A program made the translations under genes and the position numbers. The notes beneath the pieces were generated by a model that did not search any database, was not told where the DNA came from, and saw only the letters and a list, made by a program, of their open reading frames with translations. Positions 32,936 through 46,072 of a DNA stretch of 64,000 nucleotides are shown here, in pieces (the first letter of the stretch is position 1; every line of letters begins with the position of its first letter). The DNA lies in contig JAUPFV010000002.1 in NCBI GenBank assembly GCA_036936605.1, forward strand, positions 129,688,376 to 129,752,375, written 5' to 3'. This stretch comes from Limnanthes douglasii subsp. nivea. Its lineage: Eukaryota; Streptophyta; Magnoliopsida; Brassicales; Limnanthaceae.

Positions 32936-35900
32936 CAGTCCTCCACATTTAAATACCCCAAACTCAAATTTTCAAGGTACGTCATACCTTTAAGATGATT
33001 TGGAGCATCATTTTCTTTAAAATAGAGTTTCTTCTTGCATTTCAAGGTCCATTTGGCAAGCCAGTATGCTGCCATGTTTTGGAGCCTTGAAAGGTTCTTA
33101 ATCTTCATAGTTGGGTAAATAAGATTATTACAGCAACTAAGAGCAAACTTTAGATGGTAGGGGTAAACACCAGTAGCTAGCAGATTGATAATGACTTCAG
33201 AGTTAGTTTCAATCAGAACATTTTTCTAGTTTTACTTTTTACAAAGGACCAAACCATCGAGCAGGGCTCTCAGCTTAGCCATTAGAGGCATAAGCTTCCC
33301 ATAAAGATTAGATGCACCAATAACAATCTTACCATCTGGATTTCTGATAATCACTCGCCATCTAACTTCTCCATTTTTCAAACAAGACGCATCAGAGTTA
33401 AGTTTGAGAAAGCCAGGAAGGGGAAGACACCCCTGGTGATAAATAAACTTGTGAAAGATAAATGATTTGTATCCCATATTCCTAGCTAGGTGGATGTCTT
33501 TACTCCAATTCTCTTTCATGAGACAGTTAGACAAATCTAGGCTAATAATAATGTTGTCAATGTACCTTATAATCTGATCAGAGTTAAGGGCATTATTGTT
33601 AAACTTTGCTTTATATATGAATTTCCAAACTGTCCAAAGGATGATGACTGGAAGAATGGATCTAATATGAACTCTAGCATTCGTTGACCAGAACCAGACC
33701 TTCACCATGAGAGTAATAGTCATATAGTTATAAATTTTAATGTTAAAAAACATAATATAGTGCCTCCAAACCTTCCAGGCTAGACCACATTCCATAAAAA
33801 GATGCTTTGAGATCTTTATACTTCTACAAAACTGGCCAAAAAGGAGTACTTTTTAGTTGTCACCATATTCGACAGCTTCCGATAGATATTAAAACAATTG
33901 TGCTTGGTTCTTAAATTATTCCACGTATTCTTAGTACTGAACTCAATGTCTTTAGAGAACTTCCAGATGATATCATAATCTTGATAATGGTTAATATTTA
34001 CAGTTTTGATCTTAGCTATAACATCCTCTTTAAGAAATATATGAAGCTTGTTGAAATCCCAATTTTCATTCATACAAAAGTCTTTGACTAATAGTTGTCT
34101 ATACCCTTTTTTGTTGCAGCTATCATTCTAGAGAATCAAAGGAGGATCACCATACCAACTATCAAGCCAAAATTCAATATCTCCTCTTCCTATCTTCTAG
34201 GTAATGTTCTCCTCAACAATGTTTTTTATTTTAATAAGCCTTTTCCAAGTGCAAGAACCAGGCTTATTATAAGCAGCTTGCAGAGGATGAATATTAGCAC
34301 AATAGGTGTGATGCATTAGATTAGACCACATACTTTTATTTCTTCTAAAATTCAGCCAGATTTTACAAGAATAAGAGTCTTGTAGATCATTTATATTACG
34401 AATATTTAACCCTTCTTCATTGTAGGTTTTGCAGATGGCTTTCCAGGAAGACCAGTGGACTCTTTTCTCTGAAGAGGTGGAGCCCAGAGAAACTTATTGA
34501 AGATGGCTTCAATACTTTGGACAACAGTCTTAGGAATGTAAGAGCTTTGGATCCAATAGTTTACAACTGGCATCAGTGCACTTTCAATTAAGGTAAGCCT
34601 TCCAACAAAAGATAAATGCTTGTCTTCCCAACTATAAATGTTCTTGTTGATTTTGTTGATAAGACTAGAATAATTACTGCATTTGTTCTTGATATTAAGA
34701 GTTATGCCCAAGTATTCTATATGGATAAAATTAACATTGAAACCAGAAATATTAGAGATAGTAGCTAGCATGGCCTTATTTACAATATCAAGAAAAGTAA
34801 TTTTAGTTTTATCTTTATTTATAGCCTGACCAAAGACATTTTGGTAGGTATCTAGAAAAATTCCCAGAATTTTAGTAGTTTTAACTATGCTATTAGTAAA
34901 AATCAATATATCATCAACAAACACCAGGCCATGAATGAACATATTGCTTCTAGAGTAATAATGCATTTCATAATTTTCAGTAAACAGGCTGTATAATCCC
35001 CTGATAAAAACTTCTTCAGCTATAATAAATAAGCTAGGTGAAAAGGGGTTACCCTACCTAAGCCCTCTTTTAGTTTTGATGAAATTGTGGACATTGCCAT
35101 TTAAAAGAATTGATATATAGACATAGCCAATTAAGCTATTAATTAGACTAAGAAAGTAATCAAAGAATCCAAAGCACCTTAAGACCTTAAGGATAAAAGA
35201 ATGAGACAACAATTCGAAGACTTTTGACATATCTATCTGAATTAACATGTTATCAACTTTTTTGTTTTTGTTTAAATCATGAAGAAGTTCTTTAGCAGTA
35301 AGAATATGGTCCTGAATAACATTATGAGGGATGGACGAAGCGTGGATTTTAGAAATTATTTTATGGAGTAGAGTAACCTGTTATTGACAACCTTAGAAAT
35401 AAACCTATTAAGGAGGCTGCAAATGCTTATTAGCCTGAAATATTTCCATGTTATAAGATTAAAGGTCATAGGAATAAGGCAGACCCCAGTAGCTTACACT
35501 CCCTTGGGAATTTTCTGGCCACGCATGAAAGATATTATAGCCTGACATAGATCACCTTTAATGATGGACCAACATGATTTAAATAAAACTCCGTTAAAGT
35601 CATCCATACATGCAACTTTACAAGGATTTAGATTATATATTCAATCATAAATTTCTTTTTCAACAGGCTCAACCATTAAGCAAGCATTATCAAATTCATT
35701 TATAACTTTAGGAATGTATTTGAAATTATCATTGTCCGTCATCTTATCCTCTTCATCCATGCATGAGTAAGGAGATTCAACAATAAGGCTTTTAAAATAC
35801 TTAGCAGCAGAGTTACCAATAGCCTTTTTATCAATAAGCCATACCCCATCTTCCTTTATGTTATTTATACAATTCATTTTCCTTCTTTTGTTGACAAAAG

Positions 35901-36965
35901 TATGAAATAGTTTTGTGATTTTATCCCCCTCCTTTAACCAATTGGTGTAACACTTTTGATAAAGTAGCTCTCCTCCATGTTGAGAGCTAGAAGTAATTCA
36001 TCATTAGCCTTAGACAGATTGCATTTAGACTCCAAAATATTTTGATTTAGATGAATAATCTTCATTTCCTTAGCATGATTTTCTGCATCATGCACCTTAA
36101 CAAAAATATTATCAAAGTGTAGCTTATTCCACAATATAAGACCTTTTTTTTAAATCCTATTTAACTTATGCCAGAAGAAAAACATAGGGTATCCCTCTAG
36201 GTTGTTGTTCTAATTACTATCCACAAAAGACAGAAAATCAGGGTCTTTAGTCCACATATTCAAAAATTTGAAACTTTTATGACTGGACTTGATACTATTA
36301 CTTAATTTGATTCATAAAGGGCTATAGTCTAAGCAAGTCATAGGCATATGTATAACTTTAGTACCATTGAAGAAGGAAGACCAGTTAGAATTTAGAAGAC
36401 CTTTATCTAGTCTCTTCCATTTGGAACTCTTATTCCAAGTAAATTTAGAATCATGATACCCAATATCATCAATGCCACACTCTCTAATCATATCATTAAA
36501 TTCCTCATAACTGGTGTTAGAATAGGTAGTACAACCAGCTTGCTCATCAGGATAAATAAAAGTGTTAAAGTCTCACACAATAGCCCATGGAATGCTAGTA
36601 GAGTTAGCAGATATATCCTTGAGATTTCCTCAAATATCCATTCTATTAGCATATTGGCATTTGACATAGACAATGGTAATCATAATACACAAGTTAAATT
36701 TAGGGTTAGAGATTTCAAGATGCATATATTGTTCATGATTAGAGATTAAATTAACAGAGTAATCATTTTCCAAAAGTACTACATTTTGTTAAATATATTT
36801 TCTATACAAAAGTCAAAACCAAGTTTACTAGTAATAGAATTCATGTTATCAACATTAGACATAGGCTCTTAAACAACCAACATAGATATATTTTCTTTAG
36901 AAATGATAGAGTTTATCCTTCTGACCGTAGCTTTATTATTGATGCCTCTCATGTTCCAGTTTAGG
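32936..36965 (-). pseudogene. LINE-2 ORF2: endonuclease, RT, RNase H, broken
   Basis: It starts LNWNMRGINNKATVRR and has EPMSN. RT pieces: DMSKVFELLSHSFILKVLR (35248-35054), then FVDDILIFTNS, where Val replaces the usual Ala before the Asp pair, GQAINKDKTK and EDKHLSFVGRLTL (34966-34406). RNase H at 33795-32936 keeps KLNSDASCLKNGEVR; the second acidic position is MAKLRALLDG rather than AETRA, so it has probably lost a catalytic Glu. The C-terminus MTYLENLSLGYLN aligns with the other two LINEs. At least six frame interruptions. Confidence 0.83.
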
Positions 36966-36972
36966 ATGTTGA

Positions 36973-38228
36973 TCATCTTGAACTGGATTTCGTAACTTTC
37001 TTTGTCTCTGAAAAATTCAGAGATTTGGTGGCTAGCCTTTGTTTTATCCTTTTAAAACTTCTTGCAGCTTTAAGTTTATTGTTTAAGATAGTATGAAAAT
37101 CAAAATAATTTCCATATTTGTTGCAGGTTGGGTTGTTATTGAGGATTCCAACTCTTTCAAGCCTTTCATCCATTTCCAGAGGTAAGTTATCCCTATTAAT
37201 CTCACACTCCTTCTGGTGACCTATCTCCATTGATCTAATAATATCTTCAATCTCCTTCTCATTTGGTGTTTGCTGGTTTTCCTCCTGAGTATTAGCTTGA
37301 TCATAGGCTTTATGGTTGATTTTATTTATAGAATCAGTAGTGTCCACATGAATTTCCCCAGTTGCAGCCTCGTTATCCTCTTTGTCATCCTTGTCAACTT
37401 CCTCTTTGGCATCCTTGTCAACTTCAAGAGAAGTCTTTGGGCCTTTAGCTTTGTCTTTAGATTTGTTGCATGATATTTGGTCATGTCCTATATGACTGCA
37501 ATGCTTATAGTATTTAGGGATATCTTTGTATTTAACAAAGACCCAACACCCCTTATTTTCCCAAACCCAATCCAGATGTCATATTGTAACTTTCTTGTCA
37601 AATCGATTTCAACCCAAATAAGACAAGAATCATAATAAACAAGATGTTTATCTGGAATCTTTATATGAAGAGGGTTCCCAATTTATTTCGCAATAGAATT
37701 TATCATTCTTTCATTGTACAAGTATTATGGTAGGTTTTCAAGTTTTATCAATACCGGACAGATTAAACTTTTCTTTTTGGTACTGAATTGCAGCGTCCAC
37801 TTGAGCAAACGCATAATGTATGAATCTATTTGCCATATATTCTTCCTCCACACCCTACATAGGTCCTCCTTACAATTAAACTCAAGAAATATGTGTTTGG
37901 AGTCCTTTATACTTAGATTGTAATGCATTTTAAGATTCATTTTTTGCATAAAGTCTTCCATTATCTTCCTTTTTGGGATACCCTGACTAAATTTTGCAAC
38001 CAGGGTATACTTCATTTTGCTTTCTAGGCTGTCTTTGACGTGCTCTGGGAACTGTATCGAGATATGATTTGATTTGTGTACAAATTTCATTGGTAAGCTC
38101 TCCAATTCTACATTACGAACTTGACGAAGGTCTGCATAAGATTTCCTTTCAGGATGTTGAATACTTGATTCAGTTTTCCTTCCCTGATTTTTGTATGATG
38201 CATATAGAGTTGGGAAGTCATCCATCAC
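36973..38228 (-). pseudogene. LINE-2 ORF1 (nucleic-acid-binding protein), broken
   Basis: The open N-terminal part (38228-37725) has SYADLRQVRNVE, MKYTLVAKFSQGIPKRKIME, HIFLEFNCKEDLCRVWRKN and MRLLKWTLQF, the pattern of the DUF4283 domain of plant LINE ORF1 proteins. A zinc-knuckle remnant (HCSHIGHDQISCN, near 37500-37465) follows with its first Cys replaced by Tyr, then a Lys/Asn-rich tail ending near SLNFSETKK (37347-36973). Confidence 0.8.
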
Positions 38229-38380
38229 GATTTTCAGAAAAAATCAACTAAATCGAAGCAAGCACAAAGTCACAGCTTGATGACAAAGATGATCAAGTAT
38301 CACGAAGAGATTCCGAAAAAAAATCGATGGAAAAGATGGGCACAAGAGATTCAAGAATATAGATCTTGGAACTTTTTTTG

Positions 38381-38910
38381 GAGAGGAGGAAAGCCGCCTT
38401 GTATTTCTTGTTTATCTTGGTATCTATTTTCTTTTTTGACGTGGTTTTGATTCAAATTAAATAAGTTTGTAACATTTTTTTCAGTTTTAATTACTTATCC
38501 ATTTTATTTTTATTTCTTAGTTAAAAAACTATTTTTTTTTGTGTAAAGATGAATATATATATCATAATTTTTTTAATACTATTAAAATTAAGAAAATCTT
38601 TTAACTGCTGCTGCTCCACTTAAATTCAAGTTCAACATGTAAAACCGATTGCGTTTATTGGAAAAAGGACGATTAGAAAAGAATTTGGGTCAAATCGAAA
38701 ATGTGCTGGTACAAAGCAACGTCGTCGTTTGTTTCCTGTAAACTTTCCATCGTCCCCAAAACTCTCTCTTGATTCGTCGCGATTCAAGAGCTCCACTCGA
38801 CACTCAACTGTGTACTCCTGCGAGTCGCGTATCGGGGAATTCAGTTGGTCCACTTGCTAAATTCCCAATCCTGATCCAAGTCGTCATTCGCTATTGCCTC
38901 ATAAACAAAA
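38381..38910 (+). promoter_or_regulatory. Upstream region and 5' UTR of the glucosidase II beta gene
   Basis: This 0.5 kb separates LINE-2 from the start codon. The last 150 bp before ATG is less AT-rich, with TCTCTCT and pyrimidine patches typical of a plant 5' UTR. A TATATATATC stretch lies near 38552, but about 350 bp from the ATG, so no core promoter is assigned with confidence. Confidence 0.35.
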
Positions 38911-41900
38911 ATGAAAGTCGATATTTTGCTAATCTCGCTCGCATTTTGTGTACTACACATACCTTTAATTGCAAGATCAGATTCTTCTCCTTCCATCGAC
39001 CCATTTCTCGGAATTTCTCCTCAAGGTTCTGAATTTTTTTCTTCTTAATCAGTTTCTACTTAGTTTTTGTACTTCAGTTTCTTTTTTTTCTTCTGAATTA
39101 TCAATACTTTAATGTTTTGGTGTGTGTTGTTTGGTGCAATAATCAGATGAGAAACTCTACAAGTCCTCGTCTTCAGAGATTAAGTGCAGAGATGGATCGA
39201 AGAAGTTCACTAGAGCTCAACTCAATGACGATTTCTGTGATTGCCCTGATGGAACTGATGAGCCTGGTAATTTATTTCATTGTTTGTTATTCGATTGCTA
39301 GTTGATCTTGATAAATGGGTGTTTCTTTTTTGATTGGGATTAAATCTGTAATGTTAAGATTATCACACTAGCTGCTTAGCAGACAATGTAGTGCCTATCA
39401 TTTTTTTCGATTTTTTGTTTTCTTGATATGTAGACAATTTTTCCCTATAGTATATGAAATCACATCCTACTCAAGCACATTGTCGATTTAGATGAGATTT
39501 TTTTATGCTTTAACGACTTGAGCTTTGTTTGACAATGTATACTTGTTGACGACAGGGACATCGGCATGCCCAAATGGGAAATTCTATTGTAGAAATGCAG
39601 GCCATAGTTCTAAACTTTTGTTTTCTTCCAGAGTGAACGATGGTATCTGCGGTAAGGATTCGTTGTTAACTGAAATGCTATGTACATATATCACATAGCA
39701 GGTGTAAGTATCACGACTGTAATCATACAAAAGGCAATACACTTACCTTCCTTCTGCTATGAATAAATTGTATATCTACTCAAACACTTTTCCTGCAAAA
39801 GCTCCGATTATCCTTTCACATGTGGTTGTTTTATTTTCTTCTTTTTCTTTAGAGTTCTATTTTGTTGAGGCGTCGGTTTTTTATTAATGCACAATTTTCT
39901 TTGCCAGATTGCTGTGATGGCAGTGATGAGTATGATGGTAAAGTGAAATGCACGAATACATGCTGGGAGGCAGGGAAAGCCGCCAGAGATAAGTTGAACA
40001 AAAAGATTGCTACCTATAAAGAGGGGATTATTTTACGGAAACGAGAAGTTGAACAAGCAAAAGCTGGACTAGCCAAAGATGAGGAAGAACTAACAAAGCT
40101 TAAATATGAGGAGAAAATTTTAAAAGACCTCGTTGAGCAGCTTAAAGGTAACATATGCTATTCGCAAAACAATTGAGGGGATTTATAATGTCATGGATTA
40201 TTAACATCACATCCACGTTTTCATCCCTGCTCAATCGTTGCCACCCACTATTAACTACATTTGTATCACTCGTACCTACTAGCACTAACATCAATTGAGG
40301 ACATTATTAGAAGTGTATGAGAAACGTTTGTCCATATACATAAGGTTCTTCTAAGGGGGGAATCTCGTGCGTGACTCAAAATTGTCAACAATCAAGGGAG
40401 GCTTTGTTATTCTTCTGTTTTCACTTTTCTAAGCATTCTCGATTACTCATACCAGCTAAGTGAGCTCTGTACCTATGTCAGCTCTAATGATTTTGCAGAA
40501 CTATACTTAAGCTTGATTGACATTACTTTCAAATAGACATAACTGATACATCTGTCATTTGGTTATAAATTTGAGATAGTATTCACAACCTTTATTTTCC
40601 TCCAATTTCTCTCTAGATCATAAAGAACGAATAGATAAGGAAGAAGAAAAGGAACGCTTACAAAAAGAAAAAGAAGAGAACATAAAGAGAGAGGCTGAAG
40701 AGGCAGCTAACCCTAAAACGGATGCACATGATTATGATGTTATTGGTAACTTGGAGGAACATCCTGCTGATCAGGTTAGGCTTACTGTTTACTAATGTTT
40801 GATGCTTTTCTTTATACCTGCAATCAGAGTAGTTTAATGGCGCATAGCGCAGTGCAAAAGGTCTCCGGAGCTATAGCGCATACCGCAGCAAATAGCGCGC
40901 GTTATTTGTATATATAGTGCATGTATATAATAATATAAAATATATTCTTATATACATAATATCAAAATATTTATAAAAAAGACTAAATATGACAAAAATA
41001 CATGACTCATAATTTTCAACAGTTATAAAATCTAAACACTCTTAAAAAGTCTTGGAAAAGCAATTCAAATCATTCTTAAACAAAGACAAATACAGAAAAA
41101 AGTAGTGAATCGCTTTGATCTTAAAATAAATTAGTTTGAATTTTGATAGTTGATCTTCCCTGTTTAAATACATACCTATTTGAAAAGGATAGTATTTTCT
41201 TGAGAGTCGAGTTTCTTCTTCTACCCAATTTCTTCAATTTTCTTGCCATGGGTTTTTTCAGTCTCTATGATTTATGGCTAGGTTAAGCTTTCATCATACC
41301 AGAGTCGAGCTGTTGTTGTAGGATAGTAATTAGGATATTAGTGTAATCAGGGAAGGAAAGACTGGACCAGGCCTAGGGATTAATTGGGCCTTCCTGTAGC
41401 GAAGCGCTATGGGGCTATGTAGCGGCATAGCGTGATAAATTTTTCTTGCAGTGCAAGACATGCGCCTCGCTTCATAGTGCGTGCTGTGTGAGCTATTAAC
41501 TACTATGCCTGCAACTCTAGATGTGTGCATCTTTGCTCTCTATTTATCACTTCTTTTGGTGACACTTAAGAGTGAGATAGCTTTCGATTTTCTCGCACTA
41601 AAACTGTCTTATGTGATTGTTTCTCCTGTTAAGGATATTATAACCTTATTATATTGGCGTTCATCCTATGCTTAGTGTACTATGTGCACTTATGTGAACC
41701 ATATCTTTTTTCCTTCTCTATATTCACTTAAACATTTTTTTCATTGTGAAGACATGAAGTCATCCTTTTGTAGCTTTCGTTGGAGGAACACTGTTTACTT
41801 TGATTTATAATCTCTTAAATTCTGTCCCTCTGAATTGCAATCTTTCTTTCTTTTCTCGTACATCGAACCAACTGATGAGATGCTGTATTATACTCTTATG

Positions 41901-44900
41901 TTCAGGGGATAGAAGCTGAAGTTGAAAAGCAAGACTTCAAGGAGGATCTTCCAGTTAATGTTGCAGAGCAGGTAAATTAATACTATTTTAATGTAGTTCC
42001 AACTTCTAAGACACTATTCTTTTGACCATCATCTACTAACTGAGCACATAATATTGATCTAGCAAGCTGTAGACAGCAAAGTAGAGTCTCTCTCGTCTGA
42101 ACACAAAGACGGTTCTGCAGTTGCATCTGACACTGATCGGGATGCTGAACATCATGTGTCTGCCGAAGTCAGTAAAGTGGTACTTTCTTCATTTTCATTC
42201 CTACATATAAACCAAAAATTATCCATGAGGGTTCACAAAGATCAGATGGCTATTTAAGTTGAAGCGAATTTGAGCAACCGACCTGTCATAAAACAATCTT
42301 TGTTGACTTTTAAAATATCAGACTTAAAGTATCTTATCAATTCTAGCATAATCATATATTTACATTATATGGCGAACTAATACTATGCACTAGGCCGTAA
42401 ATGGGCCATATTCAGCAGGCGGCCTCTTTGTTGGTACTTCCCGAGGGAGGAAGATGTCTTTTCCATAGGTCAAAATACGCCCTGGTATCTCAAGGCAATA
42501 GAATTTCGGATCCAGATTAAACCTTATAACTGTCTTGTTTCGTAACTATTGTATATTGTTGACCTATAAACTATATTTTACCATAGGTTCTTTGCAAAAG
42601 GAACTTTTTTTTCTTCTTTGATTTTACTTTAGGATTTCATAATTTGACTTGCTCAAAACTTCTGGTCATTCCATCTCATGCTGCGTCCGGCCCTTGTTTT
42701 GCATGGCAGGAACAGCCGGATCATGAGTCTCAAAACACTGAGGGATTGTCAAAAGAAGAGTTGGGGCGCCTCGTTGGCTCTCGTTGGACAGGGGAAAAAG
42801 GTGATAAGGAAACTATGGAAGCTGATGCTGCAAAAGGTAGTGGCCATGATAACCATGAAGAGACACCAAAGAACTCGGATGATCAGGGAGAGGATGAATA
42901 CGCCTCAGATACTGATGAGGATCCTAATAAATATGACGATAATGACGTGGAAGATGAGGCTGATGAATCTTATGAAGATGAGGATCCCCCTAGCTCTTCC
43001 TACAAATCTGATGTAGATGATGAAGATGATCTGTCAGGTTTGTAACAATAATTTCTCAGTGACTTCTCTCGCTATTCTTATAAGATTTCCAAGTTAATGT
43101 CCTGTCAGACTAAAAGTTTATTGAGCTTTTGATAATTTAAGTACAGTTTTAGATACAACAAGTAATCCATCTTGGTTGGAGAAGATACAAAAGAGTGTAA
43201 AGAGCATTATGCAGGCTGTTAATATTTTTCAAACTCCGGTAGACAAATCAGGTACAAAATAAAACCATCTTGATCTAGAATACTTTGATAGCTGGGAATA
43301 TGTCGTTTACATTTCTTTGTCAGTAGATGCCGCTCGTATACGCATGGAATACGACGAGTCCAGTGCCAAACTGTCTAAAATACAATCGAGAATATCTAGC
43401 TTGACAAAAAAGCTCAAACGTGACTTTGGTTAGTAAAGAAAAGTCTTGCTCTATTTCACCTTGGGGATCATTTTTTAATAGTTTATCTGCTGCAAACTAA
43501 ACTAAATATTTGACATCACAGGACCGGATAAGGAATTCTATTCATTTAATGGCCTTTGCTTCGAAAGCAAGCAGAATAAGTAAGAGATTGTCTAATGAAT
43601 TATATTTTTCAGCTTTTTGTGCTAATGTATTCTTTGGCAGTTTTAATCGAGCTACTTTTGATTGGATTATTGTTGTCGATTGTAATCATGTCAGGTACAC
43701 TTACAAAGTCTGCCCTTACAAAGAAGCATCTCAGGTAGAAGGCTATTCAACAACACGTTTGGGGTAAGTGCCCCATTTTCATGTTTTATTCTTGTTTCGA
43801 CGGGCTTCTATATCAAGATGAGCACAAGTAATTTGGGCATAGCAAGCAGTGTTTGAGGGGCTGTCTGGTGCACAATTTATATGCTAATAAAAGCTTAAAT
43901 AGTCAAAATAATAATAATAAAAACTTATATGCTAAGAAAGCTTAATAACAACTTATATGCTAAGAAAAAGTTAGTTAGTTTGGTGCATAATAAATAAACC
44001 GACTATAATTTAAAAAGAATGGCATTGTGAAAACAAGAGCTATAAACATGAAAAGGTGTTGGTAGTTGATGAAAACTGTATTGGAAATATCGTAAAAAAA
44101 AGTTATAAAACTACATAAAATATTTTCTTATAGCTTTTTAAGCCTAAATGTTGGATTAATTAAGAGCTTGTGAGCTAAACAATCCCTAAGTCATGTAGTT
44201 AGAGTCTGTTGATTATAAACGCTAGTTCACAGCATACATAATTTAATCAATGATATTATTCTTCTTAGTCTCCTGCAATTTTCTCTGGCTTTTGTTGTCT
44301 AGGAACTGGGACAAATTTGAAGACTCTTACCGATTCATGGTATTTTCTAGCGGTGATAAGTGCTGGAATGGTCCTGATAGAAGTTTGAAGGTAAGTGCCG
44401 TTAATGTCATGGTTTTGTTTTGTATATGTATATGTGGAATTCTAAGCCTTCATATTAGATAAAATAAAAATACCAGCCTAAAAACTCCAAGGGTTTATTT
44501 TCTTGATGGCATTTGCTCAAGGAGAAAATAGCCTATAAAGTATAATTCGAATATTGGCTTTGGGCACCCCAAGGAATTAGATTCTCCTTCGATCATGACC
44601 GCTGTGTGTTTGAGGGTGAACTGGCACATAGACCCAGGTAGGAGTGAGTGTAAACCGAAAGCAGTCACTTTGGTTTCGGTTATAGGTTATGAAAAATAAA
44701 AACCAAATCAACCCTGAAACTGGAAACCATACCGTCCGATAGAAAGTACATTTAAATAATTTTTATATAAACTAAAGATATTGTATGTTTTTAAATCTAA
44801 TTGTTAATGGGCTTAATAAGCATCTATTTTTCTTGCACAAAATGATCTATTACATTTATTTATCATTATGAACAGTCCTTTGTTCAGGAAAAACTGAAAA

Positions 44901-45407
44901 ACCAGACCAAAACCAATTTTATTCGATTCATGTTAAATATTCTATAAAAAATTGACCGAATTCAGCCCTATGGCGAGGTATAAAGGCATTCTTAGTCTTG
45001 TTTTTATTGTTTTCCAGGTCAAACTAAGATGTGGACTGAAAGTCGAGCTTACGGATATTGATGAACCAAGCCGTTGCGAGTAAAAACTGTCTTCCTCTCT
45101 TTGTCTCTCTACATCCATCTTTTTCTGTCATTTCAGTTTACAGTGCAAAGGCTCCCTCTGTTGAGTTCGCTTACCTTTACCTGTTATGGCAGATACGTGG
45201 GGTTGATGTCCACACCGGCTCTTTGTCTGGAAACAACACTGAAAGTAACTTCTTTTTCCTCATTGAACTTTGATTGTATTAGAATCTTCTCTTCTCTTGT
45301 GCTAGTTTTCTTAGAAAAGTTGTTTGTTTGGTGTATATGAATAGGATCTACAGCAAAAACTTGATCTGATGAACACAGACCAACCACCAAAGCACGATGA
45401 ACTTTAA
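38911..45407 (+). CDS. PSL4: Glucosidase II beta subunit (PRKCSH/PSL4 type), 16 exons
   Basis: Non-catalytic subunit of ER glucosidase II, which trims glucose from N-glycans in glycoprotein quality control; in Arabidopsis it is needed for immune-receptor biogenesis. Inferred exons: 38911-39025, 39147-39266, 39556-39651, 39908-40147, 40617-40774, 41906-41971, 42063-42179, 42710-43037, 43147-43251, 43327-43428, 43522-43579, 43695-43763, 44303-44390, 45018-45079, 45193-45244, 45345-45407. All use GT-AG in consistent phase: 1839 nt, 612 residues. Domains: signal peptide 1-23; LDLa-like modules ([23 protein letters not shown]) about 50-120; charged coiled coil about 125-240; acidic linker about 310-410; MRH domain about 483-590 with candidate sugar-binding Gln, Arg, and Glu/Tyr in EPSRCEY; C-terminal HDEL for ER retention. 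No frame damage. Exon edges come from homology recall, not transcripts; exon 10 has a tandem acceptor. Confidence 0.95.
40825..41507. mobile_element. hAT-like non-autonomous element in intron 5
   Basis: Ends are CAGAGTAGTTTAATGGC and, inverted on the right, CATAGTAGTTAATAGC. The 8-bp flanks CCTGCAAT (40817-40824) and CCTGCAAC (41508-41515) differ at one base, the target-duplication size of hAT elements. GCGCATAGCGC-type words are frequent near both ends. At 683 bp it has no transposase. It accounts for most of intron 5. Confidence 0.7.
43857..44186. mobile_element. Possible MITE in intron 12
   Basis: The left end GGGGCTGTCTGGTGCACAA resembles the inverted right end GGGATTGTTTAGCTCACAA, a pattern common in plant hAT/Harbinger-type MITEs. 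The interior repeats ACTTATATGCTAA. No convincing target duplication. Confidence 0.45.
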
Positions 45408-46030
45408 GCGGTGCCATGTACATCAACCCAGAAAATGAGAAATGCATTTCAATCTTGAACACTAAAAAGGAGATCCAAATTGCCGTCTTTTAGAGCAGGT
45501 AGTTGAAGGGTTGTGTGCGGCAAATATCTTAGGTAGAGGAACAAGCGTTATTTGCATATTCACTTGTTCCCAAGGGCTAGACTGAACCATTCATGATAAG
45601 CTTTGCTCGATCTCACCGAATTCGACATTATAATTGTTCGAAACTAGCTTAGATATGGTTTATCTATAAAGAAAGGACACCTATAAAAATCTGCATTAAA
45701 AAACTTTTTTACATGACTTATTTTAGGTATTTGATGATATTGTCGGAATTTAAAATATGGTTTGCTCCGTTTATATTCTCATAATTGGTTTTCATTTCCT
45801 CAATGCCATGAAAATCTTTTACCCCTTGTTCTCAAAGCTGCCGGTTGTTTAACATACTGCACTTTGCAAATTATAAATGATTATTCATGTTGTCTCTGTG
45901 CATTTAGTTTTATAGTGTGAAAGAAAAGCTAATCTCCTTTCTGGTGGCAGCATTATGTGAAAGTGACAATTTTTTCTTAATCACGGGGTTGTTAGGTATA
46001 GCTTTCCTGTTCTTTATCTTACAAGTATAA

Positions 46031-46072
<42 letters not shown>

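Larger units (their letters stand above)
32300..38380 (-). mobile_element. L1-type LINE with RNase H (LINE-2)
   Basis: On the minus strand: ORF1 (38228-36973), endonuclease (about 36965-36000), RT (about 35900-34400) and RNase H (33795-32936), then a 3' region to about 32300 containing a 104-bp tandem duplication. Both ends are approximate. It is of the same family as LINE-1 and LINE-3, with many frame breaks. Its 5' end faces the glucosidase II beta gene, about 0.5 kb from that gene's start codon. Confidence 0.85.

Noticed and set aside
42678..43016. Met/Arg-rich 112-codon frame
   Set aside because: Off-frame shadow of the acidic exon 8.
43510..43767. 85-codon frame reading through 43510-43767
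   Set aside because: It reads through the intron between exons 11 and 12 of the glucosidase II beta gene; spliced reading is required for the MRH domain.
44600..44980. Possible MITE in intron 13 (GGTTTCGGTT / AAACCAATTTTATTCG words)
   Set aside because: Ends are only loosely inverted and no flanking duplication was found.
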